NCBI GenBank assembly: GCA_963676875.1
Contig: OY781436.1
Span: 248,001-312,000 of the forward strand
From: UBA6244 sp963676875
GTDB lineage: Bacteria > Bacteroidota > Bacteroidia > Bacteroidales > F082
Length of the DNA: 64,000 bases
Direction of reading: 5' to 3'
This document shows, piece after piece, positions 41,015 through 50,091 of the stretch. A program made the translations under genes and the position numbers. The first letter of the stretch is position 1. Every line of letters starts with the position of its first letter. The notes beneath the pieces were generated by a model. That model worked only from the letters and a program-made list of their open reading frames with translations, did not search any database and was not told the DNA's origin.

Positions 41015-41880
41015 GCATGAAAGAAATAGACCCGAATAGTCTGGGAAATCAGGAATTGAGCCGTATTTTGCAAAATGGGGTGGCACCACGCCCCATTGCT
41101 TTAGCTTCTACGGTTGACGAAATGGGAAATCCCAACCTTTCACCCTTCAGTTTTTACAACGCGTTTGGCATCAATCCCACTACCCTGATTTTTTCGCCTG
41201 CACGACGGGGAAGAGACAACACGACCAAGCACACCCTCGAAAACCTCAAAGTACATGCAGAAGTGGTGATTAACGCCGTAACCTACGACATGGTGCAACA
41301 GGTGAGTTTAAGCAGTACGGAATATCCCAAAGGGGTGGACGAATTTGTAAAATCGGGATTAACTCCGTTGAAAAGCAAGCTGGTAGCCCCCTTCCGGGTA
41401 AAAGAATCACCCCTTCAATTTGAGTGCAAAGTAAGAGAGATCATCGAGACCAGTGGCAAAGCAGGATCAGCCAATCTGGTGATTTGTGAAATACTTTACA
41501 TCCATCTGGCTGAAAAAGTATTGGACGAAAACGGTCAAATAGATGTGGACAAAATGGATCTGGTGGGTAGATTGGGAGGCGATTACTATGTTCGTACTTC
41601 CGGAAAGGCCAAATTTTTAGTCCCCAAACCACTGACTACCATGGGCATTGGTGTGGATAGTCTTCCAAAAGAGGTGCAATTGAGTGATTACCTTACCGGG
41701 AATGATTTAGGGCAGTTGGGCAATCTTGAACATATGCCTTCAGAAGAAGATTTGGAAAAGATGAAGCATCAAAAAGTCTTTGTCAAAACCGGAAATAACC
41801 TACAAAGAAAACACCTTGCCGCCAAGGACCTGATTGAAAATGGTCGTGTGGCCGAGGCATTGGCGTTGTTGATGGCATAG
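41011..41880 (+). CDS. Flavin reductase-like FMN-binding split-barrel protein
   Basis: A 289-residue protein of the flavin reductase-like family. The core is NGVAPRPIALASTVDEMGNPNLSPFSFYNAFGINPTTLIFSPARRG, the FMN-binding split barrel. Later blocks, HAEVVINAVTYDMVQQVSLSS and FECKVREIIETSGKAGSANLVICEI, complete the fold. The C-terminal ~90 residues (from KPLTTMGIGVDSLP) are extra and mostly helical. It is coupled to fahA, so a role linked to aromatic catabolism is likely; the reaction is not known. No maleylacetoacetate isomerase gene is present in the operon, and this protein is not an obvious substitute. Confidence 0.88.
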   Translation: MSMKEIDPNSLGNQELSRILQNGVAPRPIALASTVDEMGNPNLSPFSFYNAFGINPTTLIFSPARRGRDNTTKHTLENLKVHAEVVINAVTYDMVQQVSLSSTEYPKGVDEFVKSGLTPLKSKLVAPFRVKESPLQFECKVREIIETSGKAGSANLVICEILYIHLAEKVLDENGQIDVDKMDLVGRLGGDYYVRTSGKAKFLVPKPLTTMGIGVDSLPKEVQLSDYLTGNDLGQLGNLEHMPSEEDLEKMKHQKVFVKTGNNLQRKHLAAKDLIENGRVAEALALLMA

Positions 41881-41884
41881 TGGG

Positions 41885-41926
41885 GGAGTTCGAAGACCGG
41901 AGTTGGAAGTCCGAAGACGGGAGACA
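41885..41926 (+). repeat. Six tandem heptamers (GRAGWYN)
   Basis: 7-bp steps read GGAGTTC, GAAGACC, GGAGTTG, GAAGTCC, GAAGACG, GGAGACA. It begins 4 nt past the flavin-reductase-like stop and belongs to the same family as 30141-30196. Confidence 0.8.
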
Positions 41927-42042
41927 GGAAATGTTGTATAAAATCAATAGCCCGAAAACAAGATAAAACCCTTATCCGCAGGATATTAAAGGATGCCTGA
42001 AGCTTATCACCTTGAAATTGCGGCTATATTTCCATCCGAAAA

Positions 42043-42891
42043 CTACCTATTTTTCTCAATCTTCGTATCAACAAAGCTACTTACTGTGGCAGGGAAACTC
42101 ATGCCGTTTTGATCCACATCCATGGTCATATCCATTTGGATGCTGGACTCTTTTACCATGCCGGTTTTGCGGTCAACGGTCATGGTACCGGTGATGGTTC
42201 CGGACAGATTGCCTGAGGCATCAGGGTTATCCATATTGGCTGACAAATCGCCTTTCAATTCCAGGAGGGCTTCTTTGCGGGTGGCTTTTTTCAAAGTATA
42301 AACCATTTTAACGGCCATTTTAGTGCTTTCCTGAGTTTCCAATTCGGACTCCCAACTTTCGCCTACCTTTACTTTGTGGTCGGGATATACGGCGTAATTA
42401 TTACCTGTGGTTACGGTGCTCGGCATCTCAGCGGCTGTACCCAATGCACTCATATCCATTTCTTTTACTTGTCCGCGTTCATTCATCACAGAAATTACTG
42501 AAGCATCGATCAGCTTATTCATTTGATCGGCAAATTCCGTACCCATTGGTGAATTATAAGTGGAAGTATCGTCGGAATCGTATTTGATTTCCATGCCAAA
42601 AATTTGCTGATTCATGACAATCCGGTTAAAAGTACTTCTTTGTGTAATCAAGTTATCCTTCACCGAATCAATATCGGAAGTCATATAAAAAGCCATGTCT
42701 TGATCCAGGGTTATTTTCTGCCCATTGGCTTCAAACTGAATGGTTTGTTCAATTTCTGAAACCGTTGTAAACTGGTCACCCACCTTCAGGTTGTATTTTA
42801 ATTCGATACTTTTCTGCGCCTTGACGCCATTAAAACTTCCTGAAAAAATAAGGATTGATAAAACGAGTAATAGGTTCAATTTTGTTTTCAT
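42043..42891 (-). CDS. DUF6263 family exported protein
   Basis: A 282-residue protein. A signal peptide covers residues 1-25 (ending NGVKAQ). The body matches the DUF6263 pattern: it starts KSIELKYNLKVGDQFTTVSEIEQTI, has FNRIVMNQQIFGMEIKYDSDD, MNKLIDASVISVMNERGQVKEMD and FPDHKV-type turns, and closes with GTMTVDRKTGMVKESSIQMDMT. It is a beta-rich periplasmic or lipocalin-like fold with no assigned function. It sits 15 nt after dnaB on the same strand and may be cotranscribed. Confidence 0.8.
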   Translation of the reverse strand: MKTKLNLLLVLSILIFSGSFNGVKAQKSIELKYNLKVGDQFTTVSEIEQTIQFEANGQKITLDQDMAFYMTSDIDSVKDNLITQRSTFNRIVMNQQIFGMEIKYDSDDTSTYNSPMGTEFADQMNKLIDASVISVMNERGQVKEMDMSALGTAAEMPSTVTTGNNYAVYPDHKVKVGESWESELETQESTKMAVKMVYTLKKATRKEALLELKGDLSANMDNPDASGNLSGTITGTMTVDRKTGMVKESSIQMDMTMDVDQNGMSFPATVSSFVDTKIEKNR

Positions 42892-42906
42892 TGTGTCAAA
42901 TTTAAG

Positions 42907-44424
42907 TTAAAATGGAGAGCCTTCATCCTCCACGTCTTTATTCATTTTTGATGAGAAACTTTTTATTCCGGCGTTTATATCGCCGTGTGCATGGGCACCA
43001 CTACCATAATCGTGTGCATAATCTTCAAATTTGGCGAAATCGGCGACAAACTTCAGTTTTACATCCCCTACTGCACCATTTCTATGTTTAGCGATGATAA
43101 TTTCGGAAACCCCTTGGGTGGGCGATCCATCTTCAAATTGTTCTAGTTTGTAATATTCTGCACGGTAAATAAATAGCACAAGGTCAGCATCCTGCTCAAT
43201 GGCTCCCGACTCACGAAGGTCAGATAGGATGGGACGTTTGGCCTGACCAGGTCGGGTTTCAACTGCTCGACTTAACTGCGAAAGGGCAAGCACCGGAACA
43301 TCCAATTCTTTGGCCAGCGCTTTGAGTGAACGTGAAATTTGTGAAATCTCTTGTTCACGGTTACCCCTACTATCGCCTCCGGAGGTCATCAACTGCAAAT
43401 AATCGATGAACACCATCTGTATGTCGTATTGTTGCTTCAGCCTGCGACATTTGGCACGCAGCTCAAAAATGGAAAGAGCCGGTGTATCATCGATGTACAT
43501 CTTGGCATCCACCAGATTGGAAATTTTGTCGGTAAGTTGCTGCCATTCGTAACCGGCCAACTCACCTCTTTTAAGCTTGTCTGCTTTCAGCTCTGTTTCG
43601 CTGGAAATCAAACGTGTAACCAACTGCACAGAAGACATTTCCAGAGAGAAAAACGCAACAGGTTTCCCGAATTCAACTGCCACATTTCGGGCCATATTGA
43701 GGGCAAAGGCGGTTTTACCCATGGAAGGACGGGCGGCCAGAATAATCAAATCAGATTTTTGCCAACCTGAAGTGATTCGATCGAGGGCCGTATATCCGGA
43801 GGGAACACCGCGCATGGAACCATCAGCATCGCGGGCATGTTCGATGTCGGAAATTGCCTGACGAACCAATGCAGGCATATCCTGAAAACTTCGTCTTAAA
43901 TTGGTTTCAGAAACTGAAAAAAGACTCTGTTCGGCCTTATCAAGCAAGTTAAAAACATCGGTTGTATCTTCAAAAGCGTCCTTGATAGTTTCAGAAGAAA
44001 TACGGATAAGCTCACGCTGAATATGCTTTTGCAGAATAATTCTGGCATGAAACTCCACATTAGCACCCGAAGCAATCCGGCTGGTGAGCATCGTTATAAA
44101 ATAAGGTCCTCCCACTATTTCGAGCTGCCCCTGACTTTTTAGTTTATTTGTAACAGTAAGTATATCAATGGGTTCTGACTCGGAAAAAAGTTCTGAAATG
44201 GCACTGTATATCTTCTGATGGCTGTCTTTGTAAAAAACTTTCGGGGTAAGAATGTCGATCACTGCTGAAACCGCATCTTTCTCGATCATCATGGCTCCCA
44301 ACACAGCTTCTTCCAACTCAATGGCCTGAGGTGGGACTTTTCCATGCTCATAAGACTGCTGCATTCCACCTGCGGCTAACTTTGAAACACCTGATTTCCT
44401 GACCTCTTTCTTAACTTCTTCCAT
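42907..44424 (-). CDS. dnaB: Replicative DNA helicase DnaB
   Basis: A 505-residue hexameric 5'-3' helicase of the replication fork. The N-terminal primase-binding domain spans about residues 30-135 (PPQAIELEEAVLGAMMIEKDAVSAV). The RecA-like motor follows with Walker A ARPSMGKTAFALN (about residues 230-242), H2 FFSLEMSSVQLVTRL, Walker B QMVFIDYLQLM, LSQLSRAVETRPGQAKRPILSDLRESGAIEQDADLV, and the arginine-finger region. No intein is present. The C-terminus carries a Gly/His/Ser-rich tail. A -7-like TATTTTTG ends 5 nt before the ATG, which would leave almost no leader. Confidence 0.97.
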   Translation of the reverse strand: MEEVKKEVRKSGVSKLAAGGMQQSYEHGKVPPQAIELEEAVLGAMMIEKDAVSAVIDILTPKVFYKDSHQKIYSAISELFSESEPIDILTVTNKLKSQGQLEIVGGPYFITMLTSRIASGANVEFHARIILQKHIQRELIRISSETIKDAFEDTTDVFNLLDKAEQSLFSVSETNLRRSFQDMPALVRQAISDIEHARDADGSMRGVPSGYTALDRITSGWQKSDLIILAARPSMGKTAFALNMARNVAVEFGKPVAFFSLEMSSVQLVTRLISSETELKADKLKRGELAGYEWQQLTDKISNLVDAKMYIDDTPALSIFELRAKCRRLKQQYDIQMVFIDYLQLMTSGGDSRGNREQEISQISRSLKALAKELDVPVLALSQLSRAVETRPGQAKRPILSDLRESGAIEQDADLVLFIYRAEYYKLEQFEDGSPTQGVSEIIIAKHRNGAVGDVKLKFVADFAKFEDYAHDYGSGAHAHGDINAGIKSFSSKMNKDVEDEGSPF

Positions 44425-44531
44425 GAAGCCAAAAATACAAATAATGATTTTGGTTGACGGACATGTTAATAAATTAATTTGAATTGTGCTGATCAGTCTC
44501 TGGTTTCAAAGCACATGAAACACACTACCAA

Positions 44532-45248
44532 TCATTTAGAACCTGAAATCACCACATCTTCTTCTTGAAAAAGAGGCTCTCCCTGATAACGACGAAAAAG
44601 TTGTGCAATGGTCAGCACATCCTTTTGACAATACGTAACGATCCTTTCCAGGTCTTTATCTTCCCAATAAACCTTGCCCACCATACTCCCATCGATGTCA
44701 TCTTTTGGCGTAGGTATGTCGAAAATAGCGGCCAATAACTCCAAAGAAGTATAGTGTTTATAGTCGCCAAACTTCCATAATTCCATGGTGTCCAGATGCT
44801 GTACTTCCCAGGGCTTTTTTCCGGCTAAGTCAAGAATAGCAGGCATTTCAATGCCATTAACCAGCATGCGTCGAGCCATATATGGAAAATCAAATTCCTT
44901 CCCGTTGTGGGCACAAAGCAGGAAATCGCGTTGATCGAAGTACCCGTTTAACATTTCGGCAAACTCCCGGAGTAATATTTTTTCATCATCTCCGTAAAAG
45001 GACTTGATACGAAACTCCTTACCCGACTGAAATCCACAGGAAATACATACGATTTTCCCGAATTCTGCAAAAATTCCGGCCTTTCCATAGACTCCTTCCG
45101 GAGAATCTTTTTCATCTTTAATCAAGTGTTTAGCCTTTTTGTCCCAAAGGGCTTTCATCTTATCGTTCAACACATTGTACGTTGGAACAATAGGCACAGT
45201 TTCTATATCGAGAAATAAAATTTTGTCGAAAGGATATTGCTTTAGCAT
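44532..45248 (-). CDS. Predicted 3'-5' exonuclease (PolB-type, COG3298)
   Basis: A 238-residue DnaQ-like exonuclease related to the proofreading domain of family B polymerases. Exo I is LFLDIETVP (acidic D.E), Exo II is CAHNGKEFDFPYMARRM, and Exo III is IVTYCQKDVLTIAQLFRRY (Y...D). All the metal-binding acids are present, so it should be active on DNA or RNA ends. The cellular role is unknown. The start MLKQYPFDKI at 45248 is chosen because longer starts would run through the promoter area of the divergent lipoprotein gene at 45301 and add a non-conserved stretch. Confidence 0.88.
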   Translation of the reverse strand: MLKQYPFDKILFLDIETVPIVPTYNVLNDKMKALWDKKAKHLIKDEKDSPEGVYGKAGIFAEFGKIVCISCGFQSGKEFRIKSFYGDDEKILLREFAEMLNGYFDQRDFLLCAHNGKEFDFPYMARRMLVNGIEMPAILDLAGKKPWEVQHLDTMELWKFGDYKHYTSLELLAAIFDIPTPKDDIDGSMVGKVYWEDKDLERIVTYCQKDVLTIAQLFRRYQGEPLFQEEDVVISGSK

Positions 45249-45300
45249 GGCCGAGTTTTTTTGAAGATAAAAGTATAAAAAAACGTAACTTGCACCAGTT

Positions 45301-46605
45301 ATGAAGAGGAAATTTTTATCCATTGTAGTAATAATGGTATTGTTTTCATGCATGTTTTTTTCATGTAAAAAAGACGATGAGATACCCTATTTGAACGTCA
45401 GCTTTACATCTCCTTCGGAAGCAGAAATTTTTTCGGTGCCCGACACCATCATGGTGAGATTTTCTGTTCAAAGCGAACTTCCAATCCAAAGCATTCGCGC
45501 CAGTATCGACAACGAAAAGCTGATCCCTCTGTCACCCACTGTTTATCTTACTCCAGACGAATCACAACACGATTTCGAAATACCGCTATCGGTAGATATC
45601 CTGCCTGAAACTGACAACGCCAAAGCATACGTTCACTTGCTTATAAATGACGGAGCTCAAAACGACCATTGGTATTTGGCCATCGATTTACGACTTAAAC
45701 CATTTGTTTACAAAGGTATTACTGTCACGACAACCTCAACCCAACAAAACTCAATTCTATTTTTCTTTGATGAACAGGGTACAGAAACAGCACATTTGGA
45801 CATTTCCGGACGTGCTGAAAAAATGCTTTCCCTCCCTGAGTCGGACATGATGGTGGTGGCCACGAGCACACCTGAACATTTGATGGCCATCAGCTATGAT
45901 GACCAACAAGTTGTCTGGACAAAAAATGCACCATTTCCCAATCCGGCGTTTACCTGTCTTTATAGTCAGGCACCTTATTTATATTATGGTGTGGGAGCGG
46001 GGCGCGTTGTGGGTGCATATGCCGGAACGGGTCTTCAGCAAATGGAAACACCCATATTTGAAGATTATCAGCCAACAGCCATCGGAAATGGGGGCAATAA
46101 TTTAATATATGCCGAAACAAGTCGCACCGGGCAAACCTCCCGAATCACTACTTGCTATCTGAACACTGGAGAATTGCAAGAGCACTACCTCACTGAATTT
46201 CAAGCCATTTTTGCCAACTCCTCTAGCGATACCACCATTGTATTTATTGGCAATCAGGAACCTAACGGTAAGCTACTTGTTTTTGATTCCAAACGTATCC
46301 AAGCGGTTAGTGGTCAGTTATTCTACTTTGGAGAAATCACTTATGCCGCCGCCATTGACCAAAATAATTACATGATGGCCTCAAAACAAGGCGTTTATCA
46401 TTACAACTTGACCACCGACCTATTGAAACAAGTTTTTACTGCACAGGTTGAAATAGGTCACTTATCATGCGACACCACCACACAACTTATTTACATTGGC
46501 GACGGAAACGAATTGCAAGTACTGGACTTTCCCCATTTTACCAACACCAACACACTTACGTTTGAAAATCAAATTATTGGGGTTAACATGAGGTATGTCC
46601 GATAG
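45301..46605 (+). CDS. Lipoprotein with N-terminal Ig-like and C-terminal propeller-like region
   Basis: A 434-residue protein of no recognised family. The signal peptide ends at the lipobox MFFSC (Cys21), followed by KKDDE, an acidic tail often linked to surface export of lipoproteins in this phylum. Residues about 28-130 look like an Ig/cadherin-type sandwich (LNVSFTSPSEAEIFSVPDTIMVRF). The rest consists of short strand repeats with the pattern of a YVTN-type beta-propeller, such as AEKMLSLPESDMMVVATST and IYIGDGNELQVLDFPH. It is divergent from the exonuclease gene with 52 bp between them. Confidence 0.7.
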   Translation: MKRKFLSIVVIMVLFSCMFFSCKKDDEIPYLNVSFTSPSEAEIFSVPDTIMVRFSVQSELPIQSIRASIDNEKLIPLSPTVYLTPDESQHDFEIPLSVDILPETDNAKAYVHLLINDGAQNDHWYLAIDLRLKPFVYKGITVTTTSTQQNSILFFFDEQGTETAHLDISGRAEKMLSLPESDMMVVATSTPEHLMAISYDDQQVVWTKNAPFPNPAFTCLYSQAPYLYYGVGAGRVVGAYAGTGLQQMETPIFEDYQPTAIGNGGNNLIYAETSRTGQTSRITTCYLNTGELQEHYLTEFQAIFANSSSDTTIVFIGNQEPNGKLLVFDSKRIQAVSGQLFYFGEITYAAAIDQNNYMMASKQGVYHYNLTTDLLKQVFTAQVEIGHLSCDTTTQLIYIGDGNELQVLDFPHFTNTNTLTFENQIIGVNMRYVR

Positions 46606-46640
46606 CATGCAGTTAGCAATCAATAGGTTTCGTTTTAAAA

Positions 46641-46671
46641 TTTGTATCTTAAAAATAATCACCTATTTTTG
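46641..46671 (+). promoter_or_regulatory. Promoter of the class V aminotransferase gene (TTTG - 19 bp - TATTTTTG)
   Basis: TTTG (46641-46644), exactly 19 bp, then TATTTTTG (46664-46671), a perfect consensus with an 80-nt leader to the ATG. Confidence 0.7.
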
Positions 46672-46751
46672 TGCAACGCCTCAATGCCTTTTCAAATCGT
46701 AAAAAACCGTGCAACCTTTTTTTACGTTGAAGTTGTCAATGAAATCAATTT

Positions 46752-48251
46752 ATGGGAAATATGGGAAATTGTCAGAAGGAATTAAAAACGCATTTTGCTA
46801 AGTTCAGAAAGCACATTGTTGGTGACGACTTAGTGATAAAAACGCCCTATGGCGAGAAAAAAATGATTTATGCCGACTGGATTGCCAGTGGCAGGTTGTA
46901 TCGTCCCATTGAGGAAAAACTTCTGAACGAAATAGGCCCATTTGTGGCCAATACCCATACCGAAACCACCGAATCGGGCACCATGATGACCAAGGCCTAT
47001 CACAAAGCCCACCAAATTATTAAACAGCACGTGGGAGCCAATCATGAAGATGTTATCATCACTGCAGGTTTTGGCATGACTTCGGTTATTAACAAAATGC
47101 AACGCATTCTTGGTTTACGTAGTTGCTCCATCATTCCCATTGCTAAAGAATGTATTGCCACCGAAGACCGTCCGGTGGTTTTTATCACCCACATGGAACA
47201 TCACTCCAACCACACTTCGTGGATAGAAACCATTGCAGATGTAGTGGTATTGCAACCTGACGAAGGCAACAACGTGGTAGTAAATGAGCTACGTGAACAA
47301 CTAAAAAAATACACCAACCGTAAAATGAAAATAGGTTCATTTACAGCCTGTAGCAACGTTACAGGAGTGGAGCCGCCCTATTACGAACTGGCCGAAATAA
47401 TGCATGAGCACGGCGGATTGGTTTTTGTGGATTTTGCTGGATCGGCACCCTACGTGGACATCAACATGCATCCTGAAAATCCACGTCAGGCATTGGATGC
47501 CATCTTTTTTTCGCCACATAAATTTTTGGGCGGACCAGGAAGTTCGGGTGTTGTGGTTTTCAACAAACACCTATATAATTGTCAGATTCCTGACCATCCG
47601 GGTGGAGGCACAGTGGAATGGACCAATCCCTGGGGAGGACATAAATATTACGACGACATCGAATTGAGAGAAGACGGAGGCACGCCGGGGTTTTTACAAG
47701 CCATTAAGGCTGCTTTGGCCATCCAGGTGAAAAACCAACTTGATACGGAATGTATCCGAAAAAGGGAACACCAACTGGTGCAAAAAGCATTTGATGGATT
47801 CTCGTCCATTCCAAATATTCACATTTTGGCTGATAACGACCGGGAACGCTTGGGGATTTTTTCCTTTTGGTTTGAAAAACTGCATTTCAACCTGGTGGTC
47901 AAGCTGTTGAACGACCGTTTCGGCATTCAGGTGCGTGGAGGTTGTGCATGTGCAGGGACTTACGGACATTTTCTACTTAACGTTAGTCCCGAAGAATCGC
48001 AACGCATCGTGGAAAAAATCAACAGTGGCAACTTAAGCGAAAAGCCCGGATTTGTTCGTGTTTCGCTTCACCCCACCATGACTGATGAAGAACTCGATTT
48101 CATCATTGAAGCCGTAAGACAAATCGGTGAGCATTATAAAGAATGGGAATCGGATTATACCTACGACCAAAAAACCAACGAATTCCATCACAAAACCTAT
48201 CAGGCAAACCACGAAACAAGACTAAGAGATTGGTTTGATGTGAAGTGGTAG
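46752..48251 (+). CDS. Class V aminotransferase-fold PLP enzyme
   Basis: A 499-residue PLP enzyme of the NifS/CsdA-like class V fold. Recognised by YADWIASGRLYRPIEE near the N-terminus, HMEHHSNHTSWIE (cofactor stacking His), VFVDFAGSAPYVDINMHP (PLP Asp), FSPHKFLGGPGSSGVVVF (Schiff-base Lys), and RGGCACAGTYGHFLL late in the protein. It is longer than cysteine desulfurases, and the cysteine-containing loop differs from canonical IscS/SufS. Therefore desulfurase or lyase activity is plausible but unproven. Start: ATG 46752, or the second ATG three codons on (MGNCQKE). Its own strong promoter suggests an independent gene. Confidence 0.85.
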   Translation: MGNMGNCQKELKTHFAKFRKHIVGDDLVIKTPYGEKKMIYADWIASGRLYRPIEEKLLNEIGPFVANTHTETTESGTMMTKAYHKAHQIIKQHVGANHEDVIITAGFGMTSVINKMQRILGLRSCSIIPIAKECIATEDRPVVFITHMEHHSNHTSWIETIADVVVLQPDEGNNVVVNELREQLKKYTNRKMKIGSFTACSNVTGVEPPYYELAEIMHEHGGLVFVDFAGSAPYVDINMHPENPRQALDAIFFSPHKFLGGPGSSGVVVFNKHLYNCQIPDHPGGGTVEWTNPWGGHKYYDDIELREDGGTPGFLQAIKAALAIQVKNQLDTECIRKREHQLVQKAFDGFSSIPNIHILADNDRERLGIFSFWFEKLHFNLVVKLLNDRFGIQVRGGCACAGTYGHFLLNVSPEESQRIVEKINSGNLSEKPGFVRVSLHPTMTDEELDFIIEAVRQIGEHYKEWESDYTYDQKTNEFHHKTYQANHETRLRDWFDVKW

Positions 48252-48350
48252 CATGAACACAAGTGTTTTTATCGAGAAAACTGGAGGCACAAGCGGACGC
48301 TTGCGCCATTTTGGGAATTCTTTTTCTGTCGTCAAGAATCCCTAATCCAA

Positions 48351-48512
48351 CTACATCACATGGGGATACAGCCATTTAACCAATGTAGCCAGCACCAATC
48401 CAAAAACGCCAAGCAACACAAACATCCAACCCAAAAGGGCTTTGTGTTTGCGAAAAAAGATAAACCCTCCGATGAGGAACAATCCGGAAACGATAAATAA
48501 GGTCAGAATCAT
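48351..48512 (-). CDS. Small two-helix membrane protein
   Basis: A 53-residue protein, starting MILTLFIVSGLFLIGGFIFF. It is essentially two transmembrane helices joined by a basic turn (RKHKALLGW), ending VKWLYPHVM. The ATG at 48512 is preferred over one 14 codons upstream because a TACTTTTG promoter box lies 20 nt ahead of it, inside the longer frame. No family is recognised; such small helical-hairpin proteins are common in Bacteroidota. Confidence 0.6.
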   Translation of the reverse strand: MILTLFIVSGLFLIGGFIFFRKHKALLGWMFVLLGVFGLVLATLVKWLYPHVM

Positions 48513-48532
48513 GGCGTGGGTGTGTTTTGATG

Positions 48533-48540
48533 CAAAAGTA
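48533..48540 (-). promoter_or_regulatory. -7 promoter box (TACTTTTG) for the small membrane protein
   Basis: The minus strand reads TACTTTTG, 20 nt before the ATG at 48512. A TTTG lies 16 bp further upstream, shorter than the usual 19. Confidence 0.4.
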
Positions 48541-48673
48541 ATTAATTCGGGCAAAGCAAAAATATTTCAAGGAAATTGTAAATTGCCAGCTGATTTGTCC
48601 TGGCAAAGGACACCCGATTTTTTGCCGGATTTTCCTATATAAAACACCAAAAAGAACCAAAATACAGAGTAAA

Positions 48674-49507
48674 ATGGATTTTTTGAAATGCAATCATTGT
48701 GGTCATATGAACGAGGTAAAAACAGAATACCAATCGTTTTGCGACGCGTGCAACAAAAAAATTGACAACAACTTCCCCGACTGGAGCAGAAGAAATCCCA
48801 ACAAGTCATTTGCTGATTTCCGGCAGTTAATCTGCATTTCGGAAACAGACATGAAAGCCAATATGAAACTGGAGAAGCCCAAAAGAAAAAGTCTCGTTTA
48901 TTGGATTGTATTTTTTGTGTCGTTCACAATTTTCACCGTGGCAGGAAGCTATGGCGGTGAAGCCATCATGAAGCTTTTCAGATCGGAAAAAACGGGAAAA
49001 GAAATACTGAACAAAGAATGGACAAGACAAAGCTACGGGCTCTATGGTCTCTCAGTGGAAACACCCTCTCCAATGACCAAAACAGACCTCAATCTACCTG
49101 ACAACGTGAAAGCACTTATTGAACATATGGACAGCTATACTTACAATACTGAAAGAGGCTTAAAAGTGTACGTTAACAGCGCAAAATACAACCCCATTAT
49201 CGGGGAAGGTAGCCTTGAGGGAGCTGCCGAAGGCTCAATTTCAGAAATGAAAAACCAAAAGGGAGTTACTAATTTTGTTTTTACACAGGAATGGACCAAT
49301 CTGGGAGATATTCCCGGTTTTATCCAAAGAGGTAGCTTTGACCAGGATGGAATAAAAGTCAGCTTTATTAATGAGGGATTTGTAAAGGGGTTATACATGT
49401 GGCATGTTATGGCAGGATATCAAGCCAACGACGAAGTGGGCAGGATGGCAGCGGAGCGGGTAATCGCATCTGTGGAAATAAACATCAACCAAACGAAAAC
49501 ACTCTGA
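48674..49507 (+). CDS. Zinc-ribbon/transmembrane protein of unknown function
   Basis: A 277-residue protein. The N-terminus has a CxxC...CxxC zinc ribbon (CNHCGHMNEV...FCDACNKK, residues 6-28). A basic linker and one transmembrane helix (about residues 76-95, YWIVFFVSFTIFTVAGSYGG) follow, then an extracytoplasmic domain with LSVETPSPMTKTDLNLP and a C-terminal VASVEI-like strand (AAERVIASVEINI). The topology suggests a cytoplasmic zinc ribbon and a periplasmic beta-rich domain. No family is recognised. It is followed by a dihydrofolate-reductase-like gene 35 nt on. Confidence 0.7.
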   Translation: MDFLKCNHCGHMNEVKTEYQSFCDACNKKIDNNFPDWSRRNPNKSFADFRQLICISETDMKANMKLEKPKRKSLVYWIVFFVSFTIFTVAGSYGGEAIMKLFRSEKTGKEILNKEWTRQSYGLYGLSVETPSPMTKTDLNLPDNVKALIEHMDSYTYNTERGLKVYVNSAKYNPIIGEGSLEGAAEGSISEMKNQKGVTNFVFTQEWTNLGDIPGFIQRGSFDQDGIKVSFINEGFVKGLYMWHVMAGYQANDEVGRMAAERVIASVEININQTKTL

Positions 49508-49542
49508 CGGTACCCAAAAATTAACAACCTTCAACAAAAGAA

Positions 49543-50079
49543 ATGAACGATTTAAGAAAAGTGATACTATATATCTCCATGAGTGTAGATGGATATATTG
49601 CTGATAAAAAGGATGGGCTCGACTTCCTCTCCTTGGTGGAAGAAGAGGGAGAGGATTACGGCTATGGCGATTTCATCAAAAATGTTGACACCATCATCAT
49701 TGGCCGAAAAACTTACGACAAGGTATTGTCTATGGGGTACGACTATCCCCATACCGACAAAGAAGTTTATATCATCACGCGCACCAAACGAACTCCGGTT
49801 GGCAATTTTCAATTTTACACAGCCGATTTAAAACAACTGGTAGATTCACTAAAAAGGCAACATGGAAAAAACATCTATTGCGATGGTGGAGCACAAATTG
49901 CCAACAAACTATTAAAACTAAGACTGATTGATGAGCTGGTTATTTCGGTGATTCCGACGCTGCTAGGCGATGGCATCAGGCTATTTGAGGATGGGCGTCC
50001 AACTGAGCAACTGGAATTGGTCGAATGCAAAAAGCACAAAAAAGGGCTTATACAAATGATTTACAGGAAATTAACCTAA
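49543..50079 (+). CDS. Dihydrofolate reductase / RibD C-terminal family protein
   Basis: A 178-residue NADPH-dependent reductase fold (COG0262 RibD_C type). It opens RKVILYISMSVDGYIADKKDGLDFL, the standard DHFR-like start. TIIIGRKTYDKVL forms the dinucleotide region, IYCDGGAQIANKLLKLRLIDELVISVIPTLLGDGIRLF the C-terminal half. These proteins are distinct from FolA and their substrates are mostly unknown. It is probably in an operon with the preceding zinc-ribbon gene (35 nt) and the following helical gene (12 nt). Confidence 0.88.
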   Translation: MNDLRKVILYISMSVDGYIADKKDGLDFLSLVEEEGEDYGYGDFIKNVDTIIIGRKTYDKVLSMGYDYPHTDKEVYIITRTKRTPVGNFQFYTADLKQLVDSLKRQHGKNIYCDGGAQIANKLLKLRLIDELVISVIPTLLGDGIRLFEDGRPTEQLELVECKKHKKGLIQMIYRKLT

Positions 50080-50091
50080 TAATGACAAATC

